A DNA stretch of 64,000 nucleotides from Bacteroidia bacterium (GTDB lineage: Bacteria > Bacteroidota > Bacteroidia > Palsa-965), in the NCBI GenBank assembly GCA_023151315.1, contig JAKLJE010000006.1, forward strand, positions 1-64,000, given 5' to 3'. Of the stretch, positions 53,054 to 63,400 are shown one piece after another (within the stretch, counting starts at the first letter, position 1; every line of letters starts with the position of its first letter). The notes under the pieces are model-generated. The model did no database searches and had not been told where the DNA came from. It saw nothing but the letters and a program-made list of their open reading frames with translations. The position numbers were made by a program, and so were the translations under genes.

Positions 53054-56000
53054 ATTCAATTATAAAATTCCATACCGATTCTTTCATCAATGCTTTAAAA
53101 GCATTTTTTGAAGAACTGAAAGTGCCGGTTGATTATTTGGCTGACGAACCTGCATCAGCAGCCGACATTTTAGGCGAACGCTTTAAAGCCACCAACGAAG
53201 CACACAAACTCATAACCGATGTGTTTGCTTTAGGTATGGTTAATGACGCCATTTTTGATGGAACAGAAACATTCAAAAACTTAGCACAGGTAAAAAAACT
53301 GAAAGCTGATTATGACGGCTTGTTGCTTTTTGGTGTAACACTAAAAAACAGAAAGGATGGTCTGCCTATTACAAGAAGTCATCTAGCTGAAATTACAAGA
53401 GCAATTAACCGTACTTTCCCTTACACACCTGTAACCATCATTTTCAAATACGACAACCTGATTTCGTTAGCCAACAGCGAACGCATCCAATACAAACAGG
53501 ACTGGCGTGAGGGTGAAAAAATTGGCAAAGTTTCTTTGCTCAAAGATATTGACACCACACAACCCCACAGAGGACATTTAGCCATTTTAAAACAATTGGT
53601 TATTCCAACCACTGGAAGCAAAGCGGTTAAAAGTTTTACGCAACTGTATTATTACTGGCAGTCCGTATTCTCAATATCGGTTCTCAACAAGAATTTTTAT
53701 GAAGATATTATTGAATGGTTCAACAAGGCTGTAAAAGACATCAAAATTCCAGACCAAACCGCAGGTTCTGAAAAGCACAAAGATTTTACAGTTCGCCTGA
53801 TTGCCCGTCTAATTTTCATTTGGTTTTTGAAAGAGTTGAAAGTGGTAAAAGACGACTTGCTGTTGCCCGAATTTGAAAGCGGAGAAGAAAACAAGCTGAT
53901 AAGACCAAAAAGCAAAGGGACGGGCTATTATAAATTCATATTGCAAAATCTTTTCTTCAATGCTTTGAACAGCGAAAAGAAAGACCGTGACAAAAAAGTG
54001 TTTGATGTTTATGCCGCCAACTTTGCCGATGAAAAATCCATTAAAGATGCTATTTTCTTTTCGCCTTACCTGAATGGTGGTTTGTTTGATATTCACCCGA
54101 ACGACTGGTGCGAACTCGGAAAAGTGAACAATGCTTTTGCAGTTCCCGATACCTTGTTTTTAGACAAAGAAAAAGGACTAAACTGCATTCTTGCCCGCTA
54201 CAAATTTACCATTGCAGAGAATACACCACTTGAAGAAGAAATTGCCGTTGACCCTGAAATGTTGGGTAGGATTTTTGAAAACCTGTTGGCAGAACAAAGC
54301 GATGATACCAAAGAAGCAGCACGAAAAAATGCGGGTGCTTTTTATACGCCACGTCCCGTGGTTTCTTATATGTGCCGAAGCACTTTATTGAAACATCTCA
54401 ATACTGAAATAAAACCCGAGAACAGCAAAGCCATCATTCACAAATTACTGGAAACAACCGTGCTTGACCCAGCTTGTGGTTCGGGTGCTTTCCCAATGGG
54501 TATGCTCGAAGAAATGATGCAAGTACTTACCATCGTTGACCCGGAAGGAAAAGTGTGGGTAGCAGAAATGATGAAATCTAAGGACGATGAATTTAGAGAG
54601 CATATTTCTGAAATGTTTGCCGATGGACAAATTCGGTATGTAAAGAAATTAGGATTGTTGCGTAGCTGTTTGTTTGGTGTGGACCTGTTGGAATATGCGA
54701 TTGAAATAACCAAACTCCGTTGCTGGCTATCACTGATTGTGGAACAAAGGGTTGACTTCTCAAAAGAGAATTACAATCTGAAACCTTTACCCAATCTTGA
54801 ATTTAAGTTCTACAAGAAAAACTCTTTGTTTCGTTTTTACAAAGACCAAAATCTGAATAATCTGATTGACCAGATTGACAATGACAAATTGCTGAAAGAG
54901 TTAATCAATCTCGAAAATCAATACTTCATTGCCAAAAGCGACCGACACGGAACCAAAGAAGAAATAAAAGACAAGATTGTAAAACTGCTCGAACGAGTGG
55001 TGGACAGCCAAAGCGACAGCATTACCAAACAATTGAATTCAGTTCGTTCAGGTATCAATCATTTGGTATCAAACCGGGCGGCCGAAAAAGAAATTGCCAA
55101 ACTCCGCAAAAAGGAAAAAGCATTTGCAGATGAATTAGGCCATTTGGTCATCTTCAAAAACGCCATCAAAGATTATTTCATTGAGCGGGTGGTTTTTCCT
55201 GGCATATTCAATAAGGAAAACAAAAACCCGGGCTTTGATATTGTAATTGGCAATCCGCCCTATGTAAATACCAAACTCATCAGCAGTATGGGCATAAGCA
55301 AAAAGCTGGAAGAAGAATACGGTTATTGCGATGACCTATACAACCATTTTACTTTCCGTGGGCTTGAATTACTGAAATCGGGTGGCTTGTTGAGTTACAT
55401 AACTTCTGATACTTTTCTGACTTTGCAAACCAAAAAGAATATGCGAATGCATTTCTTGGGTATTGCAGGAAGCAACATAGCCGAAGGGCAAACCGATTTA
55501 TTTGGGGAGCAATTGCAGGAACATATTCCAGTTGCCAATCCCGATTTGTTTGGCAACAAAAAAACGGTGCAAACCAGTTTGATTCCTGTAAAAAAAGAAA
55601 ATGCCAATCATCAGTTTTTGCCCGAATGCCGAGTAACTGAAATTATCAATACACCAAAAGCTTTTGCGGCATTGGTGGACACCGCCATTTTCACGGTTAA
55701 AAAAGAAAGAGCCATTGATAAACCCGAAATGGTTTACATTGACATCAGAAAACCAAATGCAGAATCCTTTAATATTTCAGAAGAAGAATGGAAACAGATT
55801 CGGACTTCAAAAGAAAATCTTTCAGGTTGGGAACGCATTTTAGACAGAACATTCAGTGCATTAGGACACGACACACCAAAGTGGAAGAATTCCCATACTT
55901 GCGATGGCGACAAAGTGTTTAATGATGAAAATTCAACTTTACTCAAATTCAAGGTTTCATTTGAACCCTATCGCAAAGCCATAAACTACGCCATTTTTTC

Positions 56001-57189
56001 CCCAACAGAATACAATTGCCAGATTTTAGAAAAAATAGTAAAACCAGCCCGACCTGTTTTTGATACTTGGTGGAGTAAGATTGAAACATCAAGACAAATC
56101 GAAAATAACCGAAACGAAATCTCTAAGTATGTTAATTCACTCAAAGAAAGTGAAATTACACTTGCTGGTTTACTTACTGACGGTGGACAAGGGCTTGCGA
56201 CAGGTGATAATGGTAGGTTTGTTGGGTATAGGTCAAACTCGAGATTGGCTAAACGATGTAAGGAAACTAGAATTGATAAATTATGGCAAGCGATTCAGAA
56301 AGAACCTGAAATAGTTCATAACTATTCGATTTTGGCTAATTGCAATCAAAAAGAAGACATCAAAACAGTTTTGGAAAATATAAGTGAAATCGAAATTTGG
56401 AATTTGTTTGATAGCATAAAGTTAAGTTTTGATACGAAAATATTTGGTAAAGGATACTTGTATAGAGTGATACCAGAGAATTTGGTTTTTGATGTTTCAA
56501 ATATTACTGAGGAACAAAAACAAAACGGCCTTGAAGACAAACGGTATTTTGTTCCTTATGATAAAGGAGATAAAGAAGGAAATAGATGGTATGCTGAAAC
56601 TGAGAATCTAATAGATTGGAGTGTTGATGCTATATCGGATATAAAATCGCGTTCACATATGAAGGGTTCGGGTAAATCATTATGGCAAAATTCTCAATTT
56701 TATTTCAAAAGAGGCCTTTGTTGGAATGAAAGTCTCAATCCAAACAGCAGCTACATTAAATGTCGATTGAAAAATGAAACTGTAAACGATGTTTCTTCAA
56801 TGTCAATATATGACCAATCAGGCTTGGGAGATTCATATTTAGTAACATTAATAAACTCTTATACTATTTTCAAAGTTGTTCGTGAATTTCTCAATAACAC
56901 TGTGAAAATTCAAATGAATGACATGCGTAAACTCCCCATCAAAATACCATCAGAGAAAGAACTGAAAGCATTCAACAAGAAGTTTGATGAATGTTTGGCA
57001 ATCAAGAAAGAATACTTTGCAGGAGAAATAGACCGTGCAGAAATGAACTCCCAACTCCACCCCATAGAGGTCGAAATAGACGAAATGGTGAACAAACTTT
57101 ACGGCATTGAAGCCAAAGAAGAAATTGTGATGGATGAATTGGAGGAGGAAGCTTTTCTTGATGATGAAGGTGAGCAGGAGGAAGATTAG
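53050..57189 (+). CDS. Amino-methyltransferase of a restriction-like system (Eco57I/PglX-like)
   Basis: The ATG at 53050 (MNSIIKFHTD, 1379 residues) overlaps the helicase stop; the TTG at 53029 is less likely. Order: a specific N-terminal domain (1-230), a helical segment, then GAFYTPRPVVSYM near 428, SAM motif I LDPACGSGAFPMGML near 474 and catalytic NPPY at 735-738. A coiled insert lies between I and IV. NPPY predicts N6-adenine (or N4-cytosine) methylation. Residues about 1000-1300 are a likely target-recognition region, with AT-richer DNA than its surroundings. The tail is acidic (LDDEGEQEED). I see no clear PD-(D/E)XK nuclease, so cutting would fall to the PLD-SNF2 partner. Confidence 0.88.
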   Translation: MNSIIKFHTDSFINALKAFFEELKVPVDYLADEPASAADILGERFKATNEAHKLITDVFALGMVNDAIFDGTETFKNLAQVKKLKADYDGLLLFGVTLKNRKDGLPITRSHLAEITRAINRTFPYTPVTIIFKYDNLISLANSERIQYKQDWREGEKIGKVSLLKDIDTTQPHRGHLAILKQLVIPTTGSKAVKSFTQLYYYWQSVFSISVLNKNFYEDIIEWFNKAVKDIKIPDQTAGSEKHKDFTVRLIARLIFIWFLKELKVVKDDLLLPEFESGEENKLIRPKSKGTGYYKFILQNLFFNALNSEKKDRDKKVFDVYAANFADEKSIKDAIFFSPYLNGGLFDIHPNDWCELGKVNNAFAVPDTLFLDKEKGLNCILARYKFTIAENTPLEEEIAVDPEMLGRIFENLLAEQSDDTKEAARKNAGAFYTPRPVVSYMCRSTLLKHLNTEIKPENSKAIIHKLLETTVLDPACGSGAFPMGMLEEMMQVLTIVDPEGKVWVAEMMKSKDDEFREHISEMFADGQIRYVKKLGLLRSCLFGVDLLEYAIEITKLRCWLSLIVEQRVDFSKENYNLKPLPNLEFKFYKKNSLFRFYKDQNLNNLIDQIDNDKLLKELINLENQYFIAKSDRHGTKEEIKDKIVKLLERVVDSQSDSITKQLNSVRSGINHLVSNRAAEKEIAKLRKKEKAFADELGHLVIFKNAIKDYFIERVVFPGIFNKENKNPGFDIVIGNPPYVNTKLISSMGISKKLEEEYGYCDDLYNHFTFRGLELLKSGGLLSYITSDTFLTLQTKKNMRMHFLGIAGSNIAEGQTDLFGEQLQEHIPVANPDLFGNKKTVQTSLIPVKKENANHQFLPECRVTEIINTPKAFAALVDTAIFTVKKERAIDKPEMVYIDIRKPNAESFNISEEEWKQIRTSKENLSGWERILDRTFSALGHDTPKWKNSHTCDGDKVFNDENSTLLKFKVSFEPYRKAINYAIFSPTEYNCQILEKIVKPARPVFDTWWSKIETSRQIENNRNEISKYVNSLKESEITLAGLLTDGGQGLATGDNGRFVGYRSNSRLAKRCKETRIDKLWQAIQKEPEIVHNYSILANCNQKEDIKTVLENISEIEIWNLFDSIKLSFDTKIFGKGYLYRVIPENLVFDVSNITEEQKQNGLEDKRYFVPYDKGDKEGNRWYAETENLIDWSVDAISDIKSRSHMKGSGKSLWQNSQFYFKRGLCWNESLNPNSSYIKCRLKNETVNDVSSMSIYDQSGLGDSYLVTLINSYTIFKVVREFLNNTVKIQMNDMRKLPIKIPSEKELKAFNKKFDECLAIKKEYFAGEIDRAEMNSQLHPIEVEIDEMVNKLYGIEAKEEIVMDELEEEAFLDDEGEQEED

Positions 57190-57215
57190 AAACAATTCAA
57201 GGTGCTTAAAAGAAC

Positions 57216-59105
57216 ATGGATCAAAAGCGAATTCTTGAACTAATTCGAATATTCAGCGAAATAGATATTTCGGAGGAAGATGTTACGACCAGTGAAGAAA
57301 AGAATAATGGCCAATTGGTATTGATTGTCACATATACTTTTCGCGGTCAAACGTATAAATCACAAAAGCTGTACTATCGAAACATTTCAGACCTCGAAGG
57401 AATAAGCCATAAGCAGAATGTGCTGGAGTATTTCGAAGAGCCTGTGTTCTGGCTTGATATCTCGAAGCATGACTGGCCACAACCAAGTGGAGAAAGCGAC
57501 CTCGATGAATTAGTTGTTCCTGAAATCGCCGGCGCAGAAAACGGACCCTTCGTGGACTTCCTGATTCAGTTAGCTAATAACAAACAAACCGGATTGATCC
57601 AGGAAATAACGAATGATGGGAGATCCGGTCAGTATCACCACAATCTGGAAAACAACAACCATTGGCACGATTTGGTCAAGTTGATAAAAGCCTTTATTAA
57701 TAGTAAAGGTCAATCCATAGATAAAAAATATTTCTCGCGCCTGGTGTTTAAATGGGACGGAGATAAGAATACCACACGGGAGCGAGCGACGTTGACCGAC
57801 CAGGCGTATCACTGCACTCGAAAATTGATCAATGACTTAAAACAAAATATTATGTCAGTAAATAACCATCTGGAACAGTTGGACATTTTTGAGTTGTTGA
57901 AATTCAAACATCAAATAATTCTACAAGGCCCACCAGGCACTGGTAAAACATACACGGCTAAAGAGTTGGCTTATCAATTGGTTTATGGAGAGAAACTTGA
58001 CGGAAACGAATCCACTAGAGCGATGCAACTGCGAAAACTGGAGGAATCCGAGCAATTTGCTCTTGTTCAATTTCACCCAGCCTATTCGTATGAAGATTTT
58101 GTTCGCGGAATTGTAGCGGAAAGCACTGCGGCAGGAATTTTATATGAAACCAGAAATAATCTTTTAGCTGAATTTGCTGAATTGGCCAATAGAAACTATG
58201 AAGATAGCAAGAAGGATGCAGTACAAATATCCGAACAGAGATGGATAGATGAAATGTTTCTTGAATTCAAGGAGATGATCGAAGAGGAAATCGCAGAAAA
58301 TGGAAAATATTTCATTAACCCAACTGCTTACACGAATGAAGTTCAGCCAGAAGCATTTAGATATAAGGGAGATAATTGGGGTACCACTTTTAGAATGCCA
58401 TTTTATGAATTGAAAAATCTCTATCGTCTAGGTATAAGTGCGCGAAAACAAATTAAAAAACATCCGGAAATTAAAGGACGAGCAAAGCAACACGCTACAT
58501 ATTATTTTGCCATGTTGAGTAAGTTCAAGGATTTCCTTGCCAATAAAAAGAAAATTATTGTCGAGAAAATAACTGTACCAGAAAAGAAATACGTATTGAT
58601 CATTGACGAAATTAATCGTGCGAATTTGCCCGCAGTTCTTGGAGAATTAATCTACGCCTTGGAATATCGGGGTGAGCCAGTCAAAAGTATGTACGAACTG
58701 GATGGCGACAGGGAGATCATATTGCCACCAAATTTAATTATTATAGGAACAATGAACACTGCAGATCGTAGCGTCGGACATATCGACTATGCTCTTCGGA
58801 GAAGATTCGCTTTCATTCCAATTTCGCCCGATGATAGTGTCTTGAAAGGCATGCAGGTAGATCAAACTGTAATAGATCGTTCATTATCCCTGTATCGGTC
58901 AGTAAGTGCTCTGTTTGATGGAAATCATATGGCTTCCGATTTTCATAGAAGTGATGTACAACTGGGACACAGTTATTTCATGGCTCCAACAATTGAACAA
59001 TTAGACCTAAGATTGGAATATGAGATAAAACCGATTCTTAGGGAATATCTTAAGGATGGAATTTTGTTGCGTTCAGCGGAAAGCATGATTGAAGAATTAA
59101 TTTAA
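57216..59105 (+). CDS. mcrB: McrB-like AAA+ GTPase of a type IV restriction system
   Basis: This 629-residue protein has an unassigned N-terminal domain (1-220), which would bind DNA, and an AAA+ motor. Walker A is GPPGTGKT at 238-245, Walker B is LIIDEINRAN near 464, and the McrB GTPase signature MNTADRSVGHIDYALRRRF begins near 512. It contains a 100-residue insertion between Walker A and B. The N-terminus lacks an obvious EVE, YTH or PUA match by eye. It begins 27 bases after the methyltransferase and shares TAATG with mcrC. McrBC complexes cut DNA carrying modified cytosine. Confidence 0.9.
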   Translation: MDQKRILELIRIFSEIDISEEDVTTSEEKNNGQLVLIVTYTFRGQTYKSQKLYYRNISDLEGISHKQNVLEYFEEPVFWLDISKHDWPQPSGESDLDELVVPEIAGAENGPFVDFLIQLANNKQTGLIQEITNDGRSGQYHHNLENNNHWHDLVKLIKAFINSKGQSIDKKYFSRLVFKWDGDKNTTRERATLTDQAYHCTRKLINDLKQNIMSVNNHLEQLDIFELLKFKHQIILQGPPGTGKTYTAKELAYQLVYGEKLDGNESTRAMQLRKLEESEQFALVQFHPAYSYEDFVRGIVAESTAAGILYETRNNLLAEFAELANRNYEDSKKDAVQISEQRWIDEMFLEFKEMIEEEIAENGKYFINPTAYTNEVQPEAFRYKGDNWGTTFRMPFYELKNLYRLGISARKQIKKHPEIKGRAKQHATYYFAMLSKFKDFLANKKKIIVEKITVPEKKYVLIIDEINRANLPAVLGELIYALEYRGEPVKSMYELDGDREIILPPNLIIIGTMNTADRSVGHIDYALRRRFAFIPISPDDSVLKGMQVDQTVIDRSLSLYRSVSALFDGNHMASDFHRSDVQLGHSYFMAPTIEQLDLRLEYEIKPILREYLKDGILLRSAESMIEELI

Positions 59106-60394
59106 TGAGGCCTACCATACATTCCTGTGAACACTTTAGCGGTAACATCTCAAATACTGATTTGCCTGATGGCCAATTTGAATTCAAGATCCCTTTTCCA
59201 AAAAAGAAACGCCTTAATTCTCAAGAATACAACTGCGTTCATCTCTTCAAAAGTGAGGACGGCTTAAACCTTAACCTTTCATATTTTATTGGACTCGATT
59301 GGATCGTTGAGGACCAGCAAGCCATTTACGTCGCGCCAAAATTAAATGGAAATGATCGTAGGACAGACTATGTGAAAATGCTACTGAAAGTGCTCGAAAA
59401 CAGCGATACCGCAATACACGTGGACGAGTTGTATAACATCAAATTTCACAGTTCTAATATTGAGATTGAACAGGAAAATGATCTCTTGACGCCATTATTG
59501 ATTGTTCACTTTCTCGGCTTAGTGAAAAAGATAGTTCGCAATGGTTTAAAAAAATCATATTATCGGGTGTCGAAGACCCTCAATGGCAGAATTAAGGGTA
59601 AGCTTGAAGTTGGACGAACAATACGACAAGGAATACTAAAAAATAAACCTCTCAAGAATCAATGTTCCTATGATGAGTACGGTTTGGATCATTTTGAAAA
59701 TAGATTGATAAAAAAGGCATTGACGTTCGCCAGAGGTTACATTAATAATCATACGGGCCTTAGCACAAAGATGTCCGTATTGGAAATGTTCGACTACATC
59801 TTCCCTGCTTTTGAAAATGTTTCAGACGCTGCAGAGGCAACCGAATTCCGCACCATAAAAAGCAGTGTTTTCTATAAGGAATATGAAAATGCAACACGGC
59901 TCGCCAAGTACATATTGCAGAGATTTGGATATAACATCACGGCAGTGAGCGGAAGTGATAAAATACCAACTCCTCCATTCTGGATTGACATGAGTAAATT
60001 GTTTGAATTGTACGTCTTAAGCTATCTAAAGCAGACATACCGAAATGAAATACTTTATGGTACGGAAACTCAAGGCAACTATGGAATGCCAGATTATCTT
60101 TTGATCAAAAAGGATCATGAATTAATTCTGGACGCTAAGTACAAACCGCGATATAATGAAAGCAGCTATCGGATTGAGGATATTCGACAACTTAGTGGCT
60201 ATGCCCGAGATAAGCAAGTTCTAGCTTGCCTGCGATTGAGTGAGCAACAAGTTGTGGATTGCTTAATAATTTATCCAGAGTACTTAAGCGACCCAAGCGA
60301 AAATGCCGCGATTGAATTAGATTTAGAAAACAAGAGTGCAATCTCAGAGTTTGTCAATTTCTACAAAATTTCGATTAAGTTGCCAGTTCAGTAA
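59105..60394 (+). CDS. mcrC: McrC-like nuclease subunit of the type IV system
   Basis: This 429-residue McrC-family protein has a helical and beta N-terminal region that binds the McrB ring (LNGRIKGKLEVGRTIRQG near 160) and a C-terminal PD-(D/E)XK nuclease core: YGMPDYLLIKKDHELILDAKYKP, with D330 region, D and K near 345. Its ATG overlaps the mcrB stop (TAATG). McrC cleaves when activated by the McrB GTPase. Placing an McrBC pair within a methyltransferase operon is workable if that enzyme methylates adenine, which McrBC does not target. Confidence 0.9.
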   Translation: MRPTIHSCEHFSGNISNTDLPDGQFEFKIPFPKKKRLNSQEYNCVHLFKSEDGLNLNLSYFIGLDWIVEDQQAIYVAPKLNGNDRRTDYVKMLLKVLENSDTAIHVDELYNIKFHSSNIEIEQENDLLTPLLIVHFLGLVKKIVRNGLKKSYYRVSKTLNGRIKGKLEVGRTIRQGILKNKPLKNQCSYDEYGLDHFENRLIKKALTFARGYINNHTGLSTKMSVLEMFDYIFPAFENVSDAAEATEFRTIKSSVFYKEYENATRLAKYILQRFGYNITAVSGSDKIPTPPFWIDMSKLFELYVLSYLKQTYRNEILYGTETQGNYGMPDYLLIKKDHELILDAKYKPRYNESSYRIEDIRQLSGYARDKQVLACLRLSEQQVVDCLIIYPEYLSDPSENAAIELDLENKSAISEFVNFYKISIKLPVQ

Positions 60395-60414
60395 TTTGCA
60401 TCCAATTAGCGGAT

Positions 60415-63400
60415 ATGACCAACATCACATTCATCGACACCGAAATCGATCCGAAAAAATATCGGATTCTTGACATTGGTGCTCTCAAAGATGATGGGAA
60501 AACGTTTCATGCGAATAGTATCTCGCAATTCTCGGAATTCGTTAAGGGTTCAACTTTTCTCTGTGGGCACAACATTATTCATCATGATCTGAAATTTATC
60601 GGCGATGCGGTTAGAAATGCAGGTATTCCGCCGGCAAACGCCATTGATACACTTTACCTCTCTCCTCTGCTCTTTCCTACCAATCCTTACCACAAACTAC
60701 TTAAAGACGACAAATGGTTTCCTGAGGAATCAAGCAACCCGCTCAATGATTGTTATAAAGCAAAGGACTTGTTCTATGACGAAGTGAACGCTTTCAATTC
60801 CCTCAACCCCGACATTAAAAGCATATTTTTTTCATTACTTGGGGACAAACGAGAATTCGCGGCGTTTTTCAGATTCGTCAATTATTCTACTGAATCGAAT
60901 AGCCTGCCTGAAATAATCAGATCCGTACTTCATGGTAGTTTGTGTAATGAAAGTCCGCTTGAAAAACTTGTAAAAGAGTTTCCGGTAGAACTGGCTTATT
61001 GCATAGCACTGATTAACTCTCAAAGCCGCTATTCCATAACCCCACGATGGGTACTCATAACATTTCCCAATCTGGAACGAGTCATGTACCAGCTTCGGGG
61101 AAAACCTTGTTTGAAGGGATGTGAGTACTGCAATAAAGCTCAGAATATCCACTCCGCACTATATCATTTCTTCGGATTTCAACGCTTTCGTACTTATGGA
61201 GGTGAACCTCTGCAGGAAAAAGCTGTTAGAGCTGCAGGCGAGAATAAATCGTTGCTTGCTGTTTTCCCTACCGGTGGTGGTAAATCCTTAACATTCCAGA
61301 TTCCAGCTTTAATGGCCGGAGAGAATGTAAAAGGACTAACGGTTATTATCTCTCCGTTGCAATCGCTGATGAAAGATCAAGTGGACAACCTGGAGAAGAA
61401 TAACAGAACAGAGGCAGTCACGATCAATGGTCTCCTCGATCCTATTGAACGGGCAAAATCGATCCATCGAGTCGAGAACGGATCTGCTTCCATTCTATAT
61501 ATAGCGCCTGAGTCGCTTCGATCCAAAACAATTGAGCGCTTACTACTTGGAAGGAATATCGTACGTTTTGTAATAGATGAAGCACACTGCTTCTCTTCCT
61601 GGGGGCATGACTTTCGGGTTGACTATTTGTACATCGGAGATTTTATCAAGCAGCTTCAACAAAAAAAAGGCACTGGAGAGAACATTCCAGTTTCTTGCTT
61701 TACTGCAACGGCAAAACAAAATGTAATTCAAGACATTCGTGAATATTTCCGTTCTAAGCTAAACCTTGAGCTGGAACTGTTTACCACTACTGCAACTCGC
61801 TCGAATTTGCACTACAAAGTTCTTCTTTGCCAGGAGGAAGAGGAGAAGTACAATCGAATTCGCAATCTGGTTGAAGAAAAAAACTGTCCAACTATTGTAT
61901 ACGTATCACGGACTAAAAGGGCTGAAGTACTTAGCAAGCGACTTAATGAAGATGGATTCAGCGCCCGAACGTTCCACGGAAAAATGGAAGTGCGAGATAA
62001 AACCGCAAACCAAAACGCTTTTATTTCCGGGGACGTCCCGATTATGGTTGCTACCTCAGCTTTCGGTATGGGTGTTGACAAGAAGAACGTCGGATTGGTA
62101 ATCCATTATGATATATCCGATTCGCTAGAGAATTATATTCAAGAAGCTGGACGAGCAGGACGAGACGAGACGATTGAAGCGGATTGTTATGTGCTATATA
62201 ACGAAGAAGATCTGAGTAAGCACTTCATTCTGCTTAACCAGACGAAGCTAAGTATCAAAGAAATTCAGCAAGTCTGGAAGGCAATTAAGGATCTGACCCG
62301 GTTTAGATCTACCATGTCCAATTCTGCGCTTGAAATTGCACGGAAAGCTGGATGGGACCATCAGATAGATGAAATAGAAACTCGTGTCACGACTGCAATT
62401 TCCGCGTTGGAAGAATCCGGCTATCTCAAACGGGGACAGAATATGCCTCGTGTTTTTGCTAATAGTATTGTGTCAAAAAATGCGGATGAAGCCATCGCTA
62501 AAATCAATGGCTCCTCCCGTTTTGATGAAAAGCAAAAGATCAGTGCTGCACGCATCATCCGCAAACTCTTTTCTACGAAAAGCCGAAGGCATGTCAATGA
62601 TGAAGTAGCGGAATCCCGAATTGATTACATATCCGATCATTTAGGTATAGTCAAAGAAGATGTAATCAGAGTGATCAATCTTATGCGCGAAGAGAACATT
62701 CTGGCGGATGCCCAAGATCTGACAGCATACATCAAGCGGGGCGAAAACAGTACGAAGTCTCTGAACCTTGTAGACTGGATTTCAAGAATGGAAATTGAGA
62801 TTCTCAAAATGTTCGAAGAAGATGAAACTGTTGTGAATCTAAAGGAAATCAATGAGAAACTTGAAACGCTAGGATGTCGAGGTGTTAACCCCGAGCGCAT
62901 CAGGACGATATTCAATTTCTGGACAATCAAGAACTGGATTAAGAAACACTTACATGAAGGTTCAAAGAACCATATGACTGTCCGATTTCTCTTGAATCGA
63001 AAAGAGTTGATTCAAAAAATAGAAAAGCGACAACAAATAGCCCGCCACATCGTATTTCAACTTTTCAAAAAAAGTAATGAAGACAAAAAATCAGATGGTA
63101 AGGATGAAGCGTTGGTCGAATTTTCTGTTCTTGAACTTAAGAATGCCTACGAAAAAGAAAATGTCCTATTTAAGAGTGCGGCTAGTATTGATGACATTGA
63201 GGACGCGCTTTTTTATCTTTCCCGTATTGAATCAATAAAGATTGAAGGTGGTTTTCTCGTCACTTATAACCGATTAACCATTGATCGTCTCGAAACGAAT
63301 AATAGAATTCAATATAAAAGCGAGAATTACGAAAAGCTCAATCAATTCTATGAGCAAAAGGTGCAGCAAATTCACATTGTTGGAGAGTACGCTAAGAAAA

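Noticed and set aside
49658-60394. BREX or DISARM assignment
   Set aside because: No PglZ, BrxL or BrxC is seen for BREX and no DUF1998 (DrmB) for DISARM; only component-level resemblance remains.
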